DNA from: Bog-159 sp963709155
Lineage (GTDB): Bacteria; Acidobacteriota; Terriglobia; Bryobacterales; Bryobacteraceae
Length of the DNA: 64,000 nucleotides
Reading direction: 5' to 3'
Assembly: GCA_963709155.1 (NCBI GenBank)
Contig: CAVPVD010000007.1
Location: 1,488,001 to 1,552,000 of the forward strand
Positions 14,936-23,966 of the stretch are shown piece after piece (positions within the stretch are counted from its first letter, which is position 1; the number at the start of each line of letters is the position of its first letter). The notes beneath the pieces were generated by a model. The model was not told the origin of the DNA. It ran no database searches and saw nothing but the letters and a program-made list of their open reading frames with translations. The position numbers and the translations under genes are program-made.

Positions 14936-16732
14936 ATGCCCGCGCCGCTACTCTCCGTGATGGGCGCCGGCAAGTCGTTCGGCGCAGCCCCCCTGTTTTC
15001 CAACATTTCCATCCACATCTCAGAAGGGGAGCGGCTGGGATTGATCGGGCCGAACGGATCCGGAAAGTCGACTCTGCTGAAAATCATGGCCGGTATCCTG
15101 GAGCCGGATACGGGCACCCGTACGGTGCGCAAGCTGACGCGCATTGCCTTCGTGCCGCAGGAACCGGAATTCGCGGCGGGGCTTACCACCGGCAAGGTGC
15201 TGGAAGAGGCTCTTCCGGGGCACGGCATGGACGAAACCGAGCGCGCGGCGGCGATCAGCGTGACGCTGGGAAAGGCGGGTTTCGCCGATGGAAGTGCCGC
15301 GGTGGAATCCCTATCCGGCGGATGGAAGCGCCGGCTTTCGATCGCGCGCGCGTTGATCGGAAATCCCGATGTGCTGCTGCTCGACGAACCTACCAATCAT
15401 CTGGATCTGGAAGGCATCCTGTGGCTGGAACGGCTGCTCGCAGGCGCGCCGTTCGCCGCCGTGGTGGTGAGCCACGACCGTTATTTCCTGGAAAATGCGG
15501 CCACTGAAGTCGCGGAGATCAACCGCGCCTATCCGGACGGCATGTTCCGCGCCGAGGGCGCTTATGCGGATTTCCTGGAAAAACGCGAAGCCTTCCTGGA
15601 AGCCCAATCCGAGCAGCAGGCGGCACTGGCCAACCGTGTGCGCCGCGAGGTGGAGTGGCTGCGGCGCGGTCCGAAGGCGCGCACCGGAAAATCGAAGGCG
15701 CGTATCGACGCGGCGCACGAGTTGATCGATGAATTGGCGGAAGTCTCGTCGCGCAACGCCAAGGCCGCCACACGCATCGACTTTACGGCTTCCGGGCGCA
15801 AGACCCGCAAGTTGATCCGCGCCGAGTCCATCTCAAAGTCTCTGGGCGGCCGCCAGTTGTTTACAGACCTGAGCTTCTCGCTCTCGCCGGGCATGCGGCT
15901 GGGTCTCGCGGGACCGAATGGCAGCGGCAAGACCACGCTGTTGCGAGTTCTGAAGGACGAGTTGGAACCGGATGCGGGAACCATCGAGCGCGCCGACGGG
16001 CTGCGCGTGGTGTATTTCGATCAGGGGCGCGAACAGCTCGATCCGGGCGCGCCGCTGCGGGAGGGCCTCGGAGCGCACGGCGATAGCGTGATCTATCGCG
16101 ACCGGACCATCCACATCGCGGGATGGGCGAAGCGCTTCCTTTTCCGCGCGGATCAACTGGACACCCCCGTGGGCCGGTTCTCGGGCGGCGAGCGCGCGCG
16201 CATCGTCATTGCCCGCCTGATGCTGCAGGAGGCGGACCTGCTCCTGCTGGATGAGCCAACCAACGACCTGGACATCCCCACGCTCGAAGTTTTGGAGGAG
16301 AGCCTGACCGATTTTCCGGGCGCCCTGGTGCTGGTGACGCACGATCGCTACATGCTGGACCGCGTATCGACCGTGGTGCTGGGACTGAATGGCGATGGCG
16401 GCGCGGAAGTGTTCGCGGATTATTCGCAATGGGAGCAGGCGCGCGTGGTGAAACCGGTACGCGCGGAGAAGGAGCCGGCGGCGCCGCGGCCGGCGGCCTC
16501 CGCGCCCAAGAAGAAGCTGGCGTATTTGGAATCCCGCGAATGGGATCGGATGGAACAGCGGATCATGGAGGCAGAGCAAGCCCTGGAGGCTGCGCGTGGG
16601 GCCATGCAGGCGCCCGAGGTGGTTTCAGACGGCGTGGCCTTGCAGCAGCGATACGCGGAGATGCAGGCCGCCGAGGCCGAGGTGGAGAAGCTTTATGCGC
16701 GTTGGGCGGAACTTGAAGATAAGCTGCAATAG
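14936..16732 (+). CDS. ABC-F family ATPase (Uup-like)
   Basis: A 598-residue soluble protein with two ABC ATPase domains and no membrane segment, the layout of ABC-F proteins, which act on the ribosome rather than in transport. Walker A motifs are GPNGSGKST (near residue 40) and GPNGSGKTT (near 325). Signatures are LSGGWKRR and FSGGERAR, and the Walker B regions are LLLDEPTNHLDLEG and LLLDEPTNDLDIPT. The last 80 residues form a charged coiled coil as in the Uup branch, which binds branched DNA or ribosomes. A translation or ribosome-maintenance role is most likely; the exact subfamily is not certain. Confidence 0.92.
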   Translation: MPAPLLSVMGAGKSFGAAPLFSNISIHISEGERLGLIGPNGSGKSTLLKIMAGILEPDTGTRTVRKLTRIAFVPQEPEFAAGLTTGKVLEEALPGHGMDETERAAAISVTLGKAGFADGSAAVESLSGGWKRRLSIARALIGNPDVLLLDEPTNHLDLEGILWLERLLAGAPFAAVVVSHDRYFLENAATEVAEINRAYPDGMFRAEGAYADFLEKREAFLEAQSEQQAALANRVRREVEWLRRGPKARTGKSKARIDAAHELIDELAEVSSRNAKAATRIDFTASGRKTRKLIRAESISKSLGGRQLFTDLSFSLSPGMRLGLAGPNGSGKTTLLRVLKDELEPDAGTIERADGLRVVYFDQGREQLDPGAPLREGLGAHGDSVIYRDRTIHIAGWAKRFLFRADQLDTPVGRFSGGERARIVIARLMLQEADLLLLDEPTNDLDIPTLEVLEESLTDFPGALVLVTHDRYMLDRVSTVVLGLNGDGGAEVFADYSQWEQARVVKPVRAEKEPAAPRPAASAPKKKLAYLESREWDRMEQRIMEAEQALEAARGAMQAPEVVSDGVALQQRYAEMQAAEAEVEKLYARWAELEDKLQ

Positions 16733-16754
16733 CGGGGCCTGTAAGCTATCGCTT

Positions 16755-16840
16755 GTGGGGCGGGCAATCATGCCCGCAGCCGCCTTTCAGGCGGCCAGAC
16801 CGGCTGGAAAGCCGGCTGCGGCCAAGATTGGCCGCCCTCC
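16755..16840. repeat. 86-bp inverted-repeat element, complete copy 1
   Basis: The left arm begins GTGGGGCGGGCAATCATG and the right arm, read in reverse complement, begins GGAGGGCGGCCAATCTTG. The arms are homologous to each other over about 30 bases, so the whole element can fold into a long hairpin. Homologous to 22086-22171 and 63355-63439. It lies between the ABC-F gene and the amidohydrolase and accounts for an apparent N-terminal extension of the latter. Confidence 0.9.
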
Positions 16841-16883
16841 AATTGAGTTTTCATCGGCTGCGTGCCGCCGGCTCGCGGCACTA

Positions 16884-18269
16884 ATGATACTTTCCACAGT
16901 GATGGCGGTGTTCGGCCAGGCGCAGCCATACGATATGGTGCTGGCGCACGGACGCGTCATCGATCCAGCCTCCGGCCTCGACGCCGTGCGCAACGTGGGT
17001 ATTCGCGGCGGCAAAATCGCCGCGGTCTCGGAGTCTCCCCTGGAGGGTGTCACCGTGCTGGATGTTTCGGGTTTGGTGGTGGCGCCCGGATTCATCGATC
17101 TGCATTCGCATGGGCAGACTCCCGAGAACTACCGCTTCAAAGCGCGGGACGGCGTGACGACCGCGCTCGAGATGGAAGTGGGCGTCTCGCCGGTTCCGGA
17201 ATGGTATCGGGCGCGCGAAGGCCGCTCGCCGATCAATTTCGGCGCAACGTCCGGACATCTTCCGGCCCGCATGGCGGTGACCCACGATACCGGCACGCTG
17301 GTGCCGCGGGACACCGCGAAACGCGCATCCACTCCCGAAGAACGCCGCCAGACTTTCGACCTGGTGCGCCGCGGCCTGGACGACGGCGGGCTGGGCATCG
17401 GCATGGGCATCGCTTACCTGCCGCTGGCCACCCGCGCGGAAATCCTGGAGCTATTCGGACTGGCGGCCGAGCGCAAGACAGCGGTCTACGTTCACATGCG
17501 CAACGGAGGGCCCGTGGAGCCGGGCGTGATCGATGCGCTGCAGGAAGTCATCGCCGACGCGGCGGTCACCGGCGCGTCCCTGCACGTGGTCCACATTACC
17601 AGCATGGGCTTGCGGGAAACGTCTCTCTGCCTGCAGATGATCCGGGGCGCGCGCGCCCGCGGGCTGGATGTGACCACCGAGATGTATCCCTACACGGCGG
17701 GGATGACGGATATCGGCTCGGCCATATTTGACGAAGGCTGGCAGGCGAAACAGGGCGGGATCGGCTTCGGCGATTTGCAGTGGGCGCTGACGGGCGAGCG
17801 GTTGACGGCCGATTCGTTCGCCCGCTTTCGCCGGCAGGGCGGCATGGTAGCGGTGCATTCGATTCCGGAAGAGGTGGTGCGGATGGCGATCGCCGATCCG
17901 CTCACCATGATTGCGAGCGACGGTATCCTCGAAAACGGCAAAGGCCATCCGCGCGCGGCCGGGACCTATGCGCGCGTGTTGGGCCGCTACGTGCGCGAGG
18001 AACATGCGCTCACCCTGATGGACGCGCTGCGTAAGATGACGGCGATGCCGGCGGATCGGCTGGGCATCCAAAGCAAGGGGCGTATTGCGGTGGGCGCCGA
18101 CGCCGACATCACGGTCTTCGATGCGGCGCGCGTCGTCGATCGGGCCACCTTCGAGAATCCGGCGCAGTATTCGGAAGGCATTCCGTACGTGCTGGTGAAC
18201 GGGACGCTGGTGGTTAAGAACGGCGAACTGGTAGACGGCGTGCTACCAGGCCGCGCCGTCCGCCGCTAA
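16884..18269 (+). CDS. Exported amidohydrolase, N-acyl-D-amino-acid deacylase-like
   Basis: A 461-residue metal-dependent amidohydrolase. It shows the opening FDMVLAHG-like pattern (PYDMVLAHGRVIDP), the metal-binding FIDLHSH, a later VHMRNG and VVHITSMG, TEMYPYTAG and the aspartate motif MIASDGI, matching the D-aminoacylase/dihydroorotase superfamily. The likely substrate is an N-acyl-D-amino acid, but this is family inference. I chose ATG 16884, giving a short export signal (MILSTVMAVFGQA). The upstream reading frame is made of repeat element (16755-16840) and should not be counted as protein. The gene ends just before another repeat. Confidence 0.85.
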   Translation: MILSTVMAVFGQAQPYDMVLAHGRVIDPASGLDAVRNVGIRGGKIAAVSESPLEGVTVLDVSGLVVAPGFIDLHSHGQTPENYRFKARDGVTTALEMEVGVSPVPEWYRAREGRSPINFGATSGHLPARMAVTHDTGTLVPRDTAKRASTPEERRQTFDLVRRGLDDGGLGIGMGIAYLPLATRAEILELFGLAAERKTAVYVHMRNGGPVEPGVIDALQEVIADAAVTGASLHVVHITSMGLRETSLCLQMIRGARARGLDVTTEMYPYTAGMTDIGSAIFDEGWQAKQGGIGFGDLQWALTGERLTADSFARFRRQGGMVAVHSIPEEVVRMAIADPLTMIASDGILENGKGHPRAAGTYARVLGRYVREEHALTLMDALRKMTAMPADRLGIQSKGRIAVGADADITVFDAARVVDRATFENPAQYSEGIPYVLVNGTLVVKNGELVDGVLPGRAVRR

Positions 18270-18279
18270 GCCCGGCACT

Positions 18280-18379
18280 GGAGGGCGGCCAATCCTGGCC
18301 GCAGCCGGCTGGCTGCGAGCTTACGCTCGCCACAAGATCGGGTCTGGAGACCCTCTGCAGGCGTAGACGCCTGCCCCAC
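18280..18379. repeat. Composite repeat: half of the 86-bp element joined to the 45-bp module
   Basis: 18280-18310 matches the left arm of the 86-bp element (GGAGGGCGGCCAATCCTGG). 18335-18379 is the exact copy of the 45-bp module at 14491-14535. The pieces are joined by a small dyad (GCGAGCTTACGCTCGC). It lies between the convergent amidohydrolase and mqnE genes. Confidence 0.88.
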
Positions 18380-18381
18380 TA

Positions 18382-19500
18382 TCACACCAGCACAGTGAAC
18401 GCCGTCTCCGTCCGCGTCACGGGACGGTACAGCGTGTCGCGCTCCACCGGATCGCGGCCGGCCTTGCGGATCAACTGCAGCAATTCGCCGCGGCGCAGCC
18501 CCTGCGTGGTCGTGGCTCCGGCGTCGTGGTAAATCTTTTCCTCCACCACGGTGCCGTCCAGATCGTCCGCGCCGAACCGCAGCGCGATTTGCGCGATGCG
18601 CGGCGTCATCATGATCCAGTAGGCCTTGATGTGCGGAATGTTGTCGAGCATCAGCCTCGCCACAGCAATATTCTTGATATCCGCGAATCCGGTGGTCTTC
18701 GGGATGTGCTGCAGCGGCGTGTTGTCGGGATGGAAAGCGAGGGGAATAAACGTGACGAATCCGCCGGTTTCATCCTGCAGCGCGCGCAGCTTCACCAGGT
18801 GGTCCGCGCGGTCTTCGGCATTCTCGATGTGGCCGTAGAGCATGGTGCAGTTCGAGTGTAGGCCCAGCGAATGCGCAATCCGCGCGGTTTCAATCCACTG
18901 CTCGCCGGTGATCTTGTGGTCGCAGATGATGCGCCGCACGCGGTCGCAGAAAATCTCCGCGCCGCCGCCCGGCAGCGAATCCATGCCCGCGTCGCGCAGG
19001 CGCTCCAGGACTTCGCGCACGGAAATCTTGCCGCGCTGGGCCAGGTAAGCCACTTCCACCATCGTGAAAGCTTTCAGGTGGACCTGCGGAAAGCGGATCT
19101 TCAGCCCGCGCAGCATTTCGCAGTACCAGTCGAGCGTCAACTCCGGATGCAACCCGCCCACGATGTGGAACTCGGTGACCGCCTCGCTCCAGCCTTCGCC
19201 CGCGCGAAACCACACCTCTTCGAGCGACATCGTGTAGGCCTTGGGGTCCTTGGCGCGCTTGCCGAACGCGCACAAACGGCAACTGGCTACGCACACATCG
19301 GTCGGGTTAATGTGGCGATTCACATTGAAATAGGTCGTTGAACCATGCAGGCGCTCGCGCACCAGGTTCGCCATGTAACCGACCGAGAGAATATCGGAAG
19401 TCTGGTAAAGCGTAACGCCGTCGTCGTAGGAGAGACGCTCGCGCGCTTCCACTTTTTTGAGAATCGGCCTCAGGCGGGGGTCGTCAATTACGATTTCCAT
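18382..19500 (-). CDS. mqnE: Aminofutalosine synthase MqnE (radical SAM)
   Basis: A 372-residue radical SAM enzyme of the futalosine menaquinone pathway, joining 3-enolpyruvylbenzoate to the adenosyl radical. The cluster motif CVASCRLC (CxxxCxxC) lies near residue 71 within NPTDVCVASCRLCAFGKR. The family-typical EFHIVGGLHPEL follows near residue 111. The GGLHP pattern and overall length favour MqnE over the related MqnC. It overlaps the prenyltransferase gene by 13 bp, an arrangement that supports a menaquinone role for both. Confidence 0.9.
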   Translation of the reverse strand: MEIVIDDPRLRPILKKVEARERLSYDDGVTLYQTSDILSVGYMANLVRERLHGSTTYFNVNRHINPTDVCVASCRLCAFGKRAKDPKAYTMSLEEVWFRAGEGWSEAVTEFHIVGGLHPELTLDWYCEMLRGLKIRFPQVHLKAFTMVEVAYLAQRGKISVREVLERLRDAGMDSLPGGGAEIFCDRVRRIICDHKITGEQWIETARIAHSLGLHSNCTMLYGHIENAEDRADHLVKLRALQDETGGFVTFIPLAFHPDNTPLQHIPKTTGFADIKNIAVARLMLDNIPHIKAYWIMMTPRIAQIALRFGADDLDGTVVEEKIYHDAGATTTQGLRRGELLQLIRKAGRDPVERDTLYRPVTRTETAFTVLV

Positions 19501-20360
19501 AGAACATCGGCTGCCCAGAATACAAAGAATAACATGCTGACATAGCCGTTCATGGTGAAGAAGGCCGCATCCACCCGCGAAAGGTCGGTGGCTTTCACCA
19601 GGCTATGCTCGTAGACCAGCAGCGCGGTGACGGCCGCGATTCCCGCCAGGCTCAGTGCGCCCAAGCCGAGGCTATAGACCAGGGCCAGCAGGCAGGCGAT
19701 CATCAGCACGTGGAAGAGGCGCGCCACGCGCAGGGCGCCCGCAATCCCCAGGCGGCGCGGCAGGCTGAAGAGTCCCTCCACCGAATCGAATTCGTAATCC
19801 TGGCAAGCGTAGATGATGTCGAATCCGCCGGTCCAGAAGGTGACCGCCGCGGTCAGCCACAGGATGCGGGGATCGAGCGCGCCGGCGATGGCGATCCAGG
19901 CCGCCGCGGGCGCCACGCCCAGGGCGAATCCCAGCACCAGGTGCGAAAACGAGGTGAAGCGCTTGGTAAATGAGTAAAAAAATACAATTCCCAAAGCCAC
20001 GGGCGCCAGCCGGAAGCAGAGCGGATTCAGTTCCCCCGCCGCGAACACCAGGACCAGCGCGGAGATGGCTACGAAGCCCCAGGTAAAGCCACGCGACAGC
20101 ACGCCGGCCGGCAGGTGGCGCATGCGGGTCCGCGGGTTGCGCGCGTCGTAGCCCTGGTCTATCAGGCGGTTGAAGGCCATGGCCGCCGATCGCGCCCCCA
20201 CCATGGCGACTACGATCCAGCCGATCTTCGACCACGCGGCAGGTGCGCGCAGCCCGGTTTGGCGCACGGCCAACAGCGCTCCGGTCAGCGCGAACGGCAG
20301 GGCAAAGATGGAGTGCTCGAACTTGATCATCTCCAGCGTGAGCCGGATACGTTTCCACAT
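19488..20360 (-). CDS. mqnP: UbiA-family prenyltransferase, probably MqnP
   Basis: A 290-residue membrane prenyltransferase with about eight hydrophobic segments. Both Asp-rich motifs are present: NRLIDQGYDARNPRT (NxxxDxxxD) near residue 62 and DIIYACQDYEFD near residue 178. The family transfers polyprenyl diphosphate to aromatic acceptors. The 13-bp overlap with mqnE suggests it acts on the futalosine-pathway naphthoate, hence MqnP rather than UbiA. ATG 20360 is 28 bp from the divergent start at 20389. Confidence 0.88.
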   Translation of the reverse strand: MWKRIRLTLEMIKFEHSIFALPFALTGALLAVRQTGLRAPAAWSKIGWIVVAMVGARSAAMAFNRLIDQGYDARNPRTRMRHLPAGVLSRGFTWGFVAISALVLVFAAGELNPLCFRLAPVALGIVFFYSFTKRFTSFSHLVLGFALGVAPAAAWIAIAGALDPRILWLTAAVTFWTGGFDIIYACQDYEFDSVEGLFSLPRRLGIAGALRVARLFHVLMIACLLALVYSLGLGALSLAGIAAVTALLVYEHSLVKATDLSRVDAAFFTMNGYVSMLFFVFWAADVLWKS

Positions 20361-20388
20361 GAGTGCAACGGCGTTACCATTTTATCGC

Positions 20389-20877
20389 ATGCGTGATTCG
20401 CTCCCTGCTTGGATATCCCGTTCACGGCCCGGTTGCCTGGCCTTGCTGCTGCTGGGCTTCGCCGCGGCGGGTTGCGGCGGTCCGGAGAATTCGGGCCTGG
20501 ACGCCCTGGAATTGCGGACCGTGACCCTCCCCAACGGCCAGAAGGTCCGCGCCGAAGTCGAAATGGACGCCGCCGACATGCAGAAGGGCATGATGTTTCG
20601 CGACTCGCTGGCGCGCGGCCGGGGGATGCTGTTCATCCACCAGGCGCCCGGCCAGTACCCCTACTGGATGTACCAGATGAAGATTCCCCTGGATATTGTC
20701 TGGATGGATCACGATCATCGCATCGTGGAGATCTCGGCGGACACTCCGCCCTGCACCACGAAGGCCAGCCTCTGCCCAAATTATGGCGGCCACGAGACTG
20801 CCCAATTTGTCATCGAATTGGGGGCTGGCGAGGCGAAGCGCGCGGGCCTGAGTTTAGGGCAAAAACTGGACTTCTAG
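20389..20877 (+). CDS. DUF192 family lipoprotein
   Basis: A 162-residue lipoprotein. Residues 13-27 carry a hydrophobic stretch with lipobox FAAAGC. The mature part is a single DUF192 domain: MDAADMQKGMMFRDSL, MLFIHQAPGQYPYWMYQMKI, then FVIELGAG near the end. The family is widespread with no settled biochemical role. The start at 20389 was chosen because the lipoprotein signal begins there; the open frame extends upstream only as an antisense shadow of mqnP. Confidence 0.88.
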   Translation: MRDSLPAWISRSRPGCLALLLLGFAAAGCGGPENSGLDALELRTVTLPNGQKVRAEVEMDAADMQKGMMFRDSLARGRGMLFIHQAPGQYPYWMYQMKIPLDIVWMDHDHRIVEISADTPPCTTKASLCPNYGGHETAQFVIELGAGEAKRAGLSLGQKLDF

Positions 20878-20902
20878 CCGCCATATGCCGGCCGCCGCCC
20901 GG

Positions 20903-22015
20903 CTACGTGCGCATGGCGTCGAACAGCGCCGCGTTCTCGCGCAGGATGCGGTCCGTAGTAACGGGATCAATCTGGGTATCCCAAACGCCGCGTTCGTGGC
21001 TGCCCCCCAGCAGCACTCCATCGTGACGCGGAAACATGTAAATATCGCCTGGGCCGACGGTCATGTAGTCGATCTCGGGTTGCGGCAACAGGAAGGATAA
21101 TTGGCCGCGAATGGGGATCAATTCGTCGTCATGGAAAAGCTCGCGCGCGCCCAGACCGGTACAGTTGAAGAGCAGCGGCTCGGGCAGCGCCGCGAATTCG
21201 CGCGCGTCGTGGAATTCCCGCACCACGAGGCCGCCCCGAGCCGTCAGGAAATCGTGCACCAGGGCGTTCAGATAGATGGCCGGTTCGATGAGCATGGTGT
21301 CGCGGCGGTAGGCGTATGGGACATCGAAGCGGTGCTCGTTGCGGGCAAGCGGGCGGGCCTCCGGATAGAGCGGCTCGATCTCGCTATAAGCGCTTTCTGG
21401 CGGCGCCGGCTGTTGCGGGGAGTCACGCGCCAGCTTGTATAGCGGCAGCCAGCGAACGCCATAAGGATCACCCACGAGCGACTGATAGCGGCGGAAGGCA
21501 AAGCGGCCCGCCTCGCCGAACTGACGGCGAAACTCCGCCGTGACGTTCGGGTGATCGTAGACGGTCACGGGGTCCCACAAGCCGCCGGCCACGTTGGATG
21601 TGGTATCGGGCGGCATGGCCTTCGCGTAGATGGTGACGGCGTAGCCACGCTCCTGCAGCAGGCGCGCCGTGGAGAGTCCCACCACACCGCATCCGATCAC
21701 GGCCGCCTGGCGCGTGTCGATCTGCGCCGCTTCCGCGACCGCGAGTTGCGCCGTGCCCCAAGAAAGCGTGATGCCGGCGCCGCCGTGGCCGTAATTGTGG
21801 ATCACGGCTTTCTGGTCCAGCTTTTCGCCGCGGACGACGAAGCCGGAAGGACGAAATGGCCGCAGTCCGACGATAGTGCGGATGACGCGATCCGGCGCCA
21901 CGCGGACCCTGGACATGGGGGCGAGAGCGGGAGGGGCGACGGTGTTGCGGCGCATCGCGCAGCCCCCCAGCCAGAGGGGCGCGGAAGCCAGCAACTCGCG
22001 GCGGGAAAGCGGCAT
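20903..22015 (-). CDS. Tat-exported FAD-dependent oxidoreductase, D-amino-acid oxidase-like (DAO)
   Basis: A 370-residue flavoprotein. The N terminus SRRELLASAPLWLGGC combines a twin-arginine motif with a lipobox-like LGGC, so export through Tat and possible lipid anchoring are likely. The FAD-binding motif AAVIGCGVVGLSTARLL sits near residue 98, followed by TTSNVAGGLWDPV. C-terminal segments (FNCTGLGARELF, VLLGGSHERG) fit D-amino-acid oxidases. ATG 22015 was chosen; an upstream in-frame stretch derives from the repeat at 22086-22171. It follows hpnD by a repeat-filled gap and may or may not be part of the hopanoid operon. It lacks the look of HpnE. Confidence 0.82.
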   Translation of the reverse strand: MPLSRRELLASAPLWLGGCAMRRNTVAPPALAPMSRVRVAPDRVIRTIVGLRPFRPSGFVVRGEKLDQKAVIHNYGHGGAGITLSWGTAQLAVAEAAQIDTRQAAVIGCGVVGLSTARLLQERGYAVTIYAKAMPPDTTSNVAGGLWDPVTVYDHPNVTAEFRRQFGEAGRFAFRRYQSLVGDPYGVRWLPLYKLARDSPQQPAPPESAYSEIEPLYPEARPLARNEHRFDVPYAYRRDTMLIEPAIYLNALVHDFLTARGGLVVREFHDAREFAALPEPLLFNCTGLGARELFHDDELIPIRGQLSFLLPQPEIDYMTVGPGDIYMFPRHDGVLLGGSHERGVWDTQIDPVTTDRILRENAALFDAMRT

Positions 22016-22085
22016 TCCGCCATGGTATCGCGTCAGGGCTGGCGGTGATGGCGTAGGGGCGAGCGCAGGCCGATGAAAACTAAAT

Positions 22086-22171
22086 GGAGGGCGGCCAATC
22101 CTGGCCGCAGCCGGCTTTTGAGCCGGCTTGGCCGCCTGAAAGGCGGCTGCGGGCATGATTGCCCGCCCTCC
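22086..22171. repeat. 86-bp inverted-repeat element, complete copy 2
   Basis: The arms GGAGGGCGGCCAATCCTGG and, in reverse complement, GGAGGGCGGGCAATCATGC differ at about four of 30 positions, so the element is a long imperfect palindrome. Same family as 16755-16840 and 63355-63439. It separates hpnD from the downstream flavoprotein gene and could act as a terminator or mRNA-stabilising hairpin. Confidence 0.92.
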
Positions 22172-22173
22172 AA

Positions 22174-23010
22174 TTAGCCGAGGAGAGCTTTGATTACGAT
22201 CCAGAGTTTTTCCGCCGCGGGCAGCGAGATGCGGCGCGTGAAGACGTCGTAGTTGCTGCGCTCGATGCGATCCAGAAGGCGGGAATATATGGAGATTAGC
22301 GCGCCCAGCGACGCCCGGCTGCCGCGATCGACCAAAGCCAGCAATGGGTGCGATTCCTGGTAATAGCGGCGCGCCCGGCCCGCTTCGAAATCCATCAGAT
22401 CGATGAACTCCGGAGTCCGCAAGCCGGCACGGATGTCGTCTTCGGTAACGTGGAAACGCGCCAGGTCTTCGGCGGGCAGATAGATGCGGCCGCGCTCGGC
22501 ATCTTCGCGGATATCGCGCAGGATATTAGTCAGTTGAAACGCAATGCCGCACTTCTCGGCCAGCGGCAGCGCGTCGGGCGAATTGAAGCCCAGAACGTGG
22601 ATGGTGGTCAATCCGGCCGTGGAAGCTACCTGGAAGCAATAGCCGTACAGTTGCGCGAAGGTCTCGAAGCGGCGGGGTTCCAGGTCGGAGGCCACGCCAT
22701 CGATCATCTCGTGGAAATACCGCGCCGGAATGGCGTAACGGGCGACGGTATCGTGGAACGCGGGCATGATCGGATGGCTGCCGAAACGGCCCGCCAGAGC
22801 CTCGTCGAGCGCCGTGCGCCACTGCTCGATCGCCGCCCGGGTGGCGCCGGGTTCGTCGCTTAAATCGTCGCAATAGCGCATGAAGGCATACACGGCGCAC
22901 ATGGCGTCGCGCTGCGCGCGGGAGAGCAGCACAAACGAATAGTAGAAATTCCGGGCGCGCGTGCGGGCCACGCGGCGGCAGTGGGCGTAGGAAGCTTCTA
23001 GTGCGGTCAT
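22174..23010 (-). CDS. hpnD: Presqualene diphosphate synthase HpnD
   Basis: A 278-residue trans-isoprenyl diphosphate synthase (squalene/phytoene synthase fold). It condenses two farnesyl diphosphates to presqualene diphosphate in the three-step HpnCDE route to squalene. Asp-rich motifs are YCDDLSDE near residue 47 and NILRDIREDAERGRIYLP near residue 165. Its ATG overlaps the stop of hpnC by one base (TGATG), so the pair is translationally coupled. It is the last gene of the hopanoid operon before a repeat element. Confidence 0.9.
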   Translation of the reverse strand: MTALEASYAHCRRVARTRARNFYYSFVLLSRAQRDAMCAVYAFMRYCDDLSDEPGATRAAIEQWRTALDEALAGRFGSHPIMPAFHDTVARYAIPARYFHEMIDGVASDLEPRRFETFAQLYGYCFQVASTAGLTTIHVLGFNSPDALPLAEKCGIAFQLTNILRDIREDAERGRIYLPAEDLARFHVTEDDIRAGLRTPEFIDLMDFEAGRARRYYQESHPLLALVDRGSRASLGALISIYSRLLDRIERSNYDVFTRRISLPAAEKLWIVIKALLG

Positions 23011-23966
23011 CAGGCGGCCCGCGTGGCGACGCGTGCCAGCGAAACGAGCAGCAGCCAGACGCGCTCCGCCTTGGAAATGGCCGGCCGCCGCGAGAGCACA
23101 TCGTAATCCTGGGCCGCGATCTTTTCGAGCACGCGCATGCCGCCGCGGCTGAACAGGTCCAGATCGAGCGCCAGGCGCCGGTTGACCATCGCGGAAAGTG
23201 GCAAGCCTTCCACGAACAATTCGCGCGCACGCGCAACGATCTCGCGCATGGCTTCGCGGAACGCCTGCGTCACCCGGCGCGCGAACAGGTCTTCCACCGT
23301 GCAGCCGTGGCGCGCCAGCACTTCGAGCGGGATATACACGCGATCCTTTTCCAGATCCACGGCTACGTCCTGCCAGAAGTTGGCAAGCTGCAATGCGGTG
23401 CAGGTGGCGTCGGAGAGCCGCTGCCTACCCGGATCGGAATATCCGCAGAGGTAGAGCACCAGCCGGCCGACAGGATTGGCGGAATAACGGCAGTAGGCGT
23501 ACACGTCGTCCCAGGTTGGGTAGCGCGTGACCGTTTGATCCTGCTCGAAGGCGCGAATCAGATCCGCGAACGGCTCTTGCGGGATCGCGTGGCGGGCTAC
23601 GGTGCCTCCGAGCGCCACGAAGACCGGGTGAGTAGCCTCCCCCGCATACATAGCCTCGAGCTGGCCGCGCCACCAGGCCAGCAGCCGCAAGCTTTCGGCC
23701 GGTGACCCCATTTCGTCGCCCAGATCGTCGGCCCAGCGGCAATACGCGTAGACGTTGTAGAAATCCTGATGCAGGCGCTTGGGCAGCAGAAAGCTGACTA
23801 CCTGGAAGTTCTCGTAGTGGTGGGTGGCGAGCCAGCGGGTATAGGCTTCGGCCTCGGGGACGGAGTGACGCACCGCTTGCGCGGCGGGCGATCGTACAAA
23901 GTCACGGGGAGTGAGAAAGGCGGCCTGCGGGGCCGCCGCAGGCAAAGTGCCTGCCCCACGAATCAC
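23010..23966 (-). CDS. hpnC: Hydroxysqualene synthase HpnC
   Basis: A 318-residue squalene/phytoene synthase-fold protein paralogous to the next gene, hpnD. HpnC converts presqualene diphosphate to hydroxysqualene. The motifs are YCRWADDLGDE near residue 80 and FWQDVAVDLEKDRVYIP near residue 200. The N terminus has HHYENFQVVSFLLPKRL, usual in HpnC. The start is probably GTG at 23966, overlapping the stop of the preceding dehydrogenase by four bases (GTGA). The first 15 or so codons lie within a repeat module (23920-23959), so the N terminus (IRGAGTLPAAAPQAA) is repeat-derived. TTG at codon 8 is an alternative start. Confidence 0.9.
   Translation of the reverse strand: MIRGAGTLPAAAPQAAFLTPRDFVRSPAAQAVRHSVPEAEAYTRWLATHHYENFQVVSFLLPKRLHQDFYNVYAYCRWADDLGDEMGSPAESLRLLAWWRGQLEAMYAGEATHPVFVALGGTVARHAIPQEPFADLIRAFEQDQTVTRYPTWDDVYAYCRYSANPVGRLVLYLCGYSDPGRQRLSDATCTALQLANFWQDVAVDLEKDRVYIPLEVLARHGCTVEDLFARRVTQAFREAMREIVARARELFVEGLPLSAMVNRRLALDLDLFSRGGMRVLEKIAAQDYDVLSRRPAISKAERVWLLLVSLARVATRAA
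23920..23959. repeat. Palindromic repeat module inside the hpnC 5' end
   Basis: Reverse complement begins GTGGGGCAGGCACTTTGCCTGC, followed by a GCGGCC/GGCCGC dyad. The same GTGGsGCAGGC core appears at 28884-28923 and in the 45-bp module. Here it is translated as the N terminus of HpnC. Confidence 0.8.

Noticed and set aside
16596..16883. Upstream extension of the amidohydrolase
   Set aside because: It reads through the end of the ABC-F gene and an 86-bp repeat element; the signal peptide begins at 16884.
20903..22015. FAD oxidoreductase as HpnE
   Set aside because: It has a Tat signal and D-amino-acid-oxidase-type segments, not the amine-oxidase-like pattern of HpnE.
22016..22156. Upstream extension of the FAD oxidoreductase
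   Set aside because: It is translated repeat element; the Tat signal starts at 22015.
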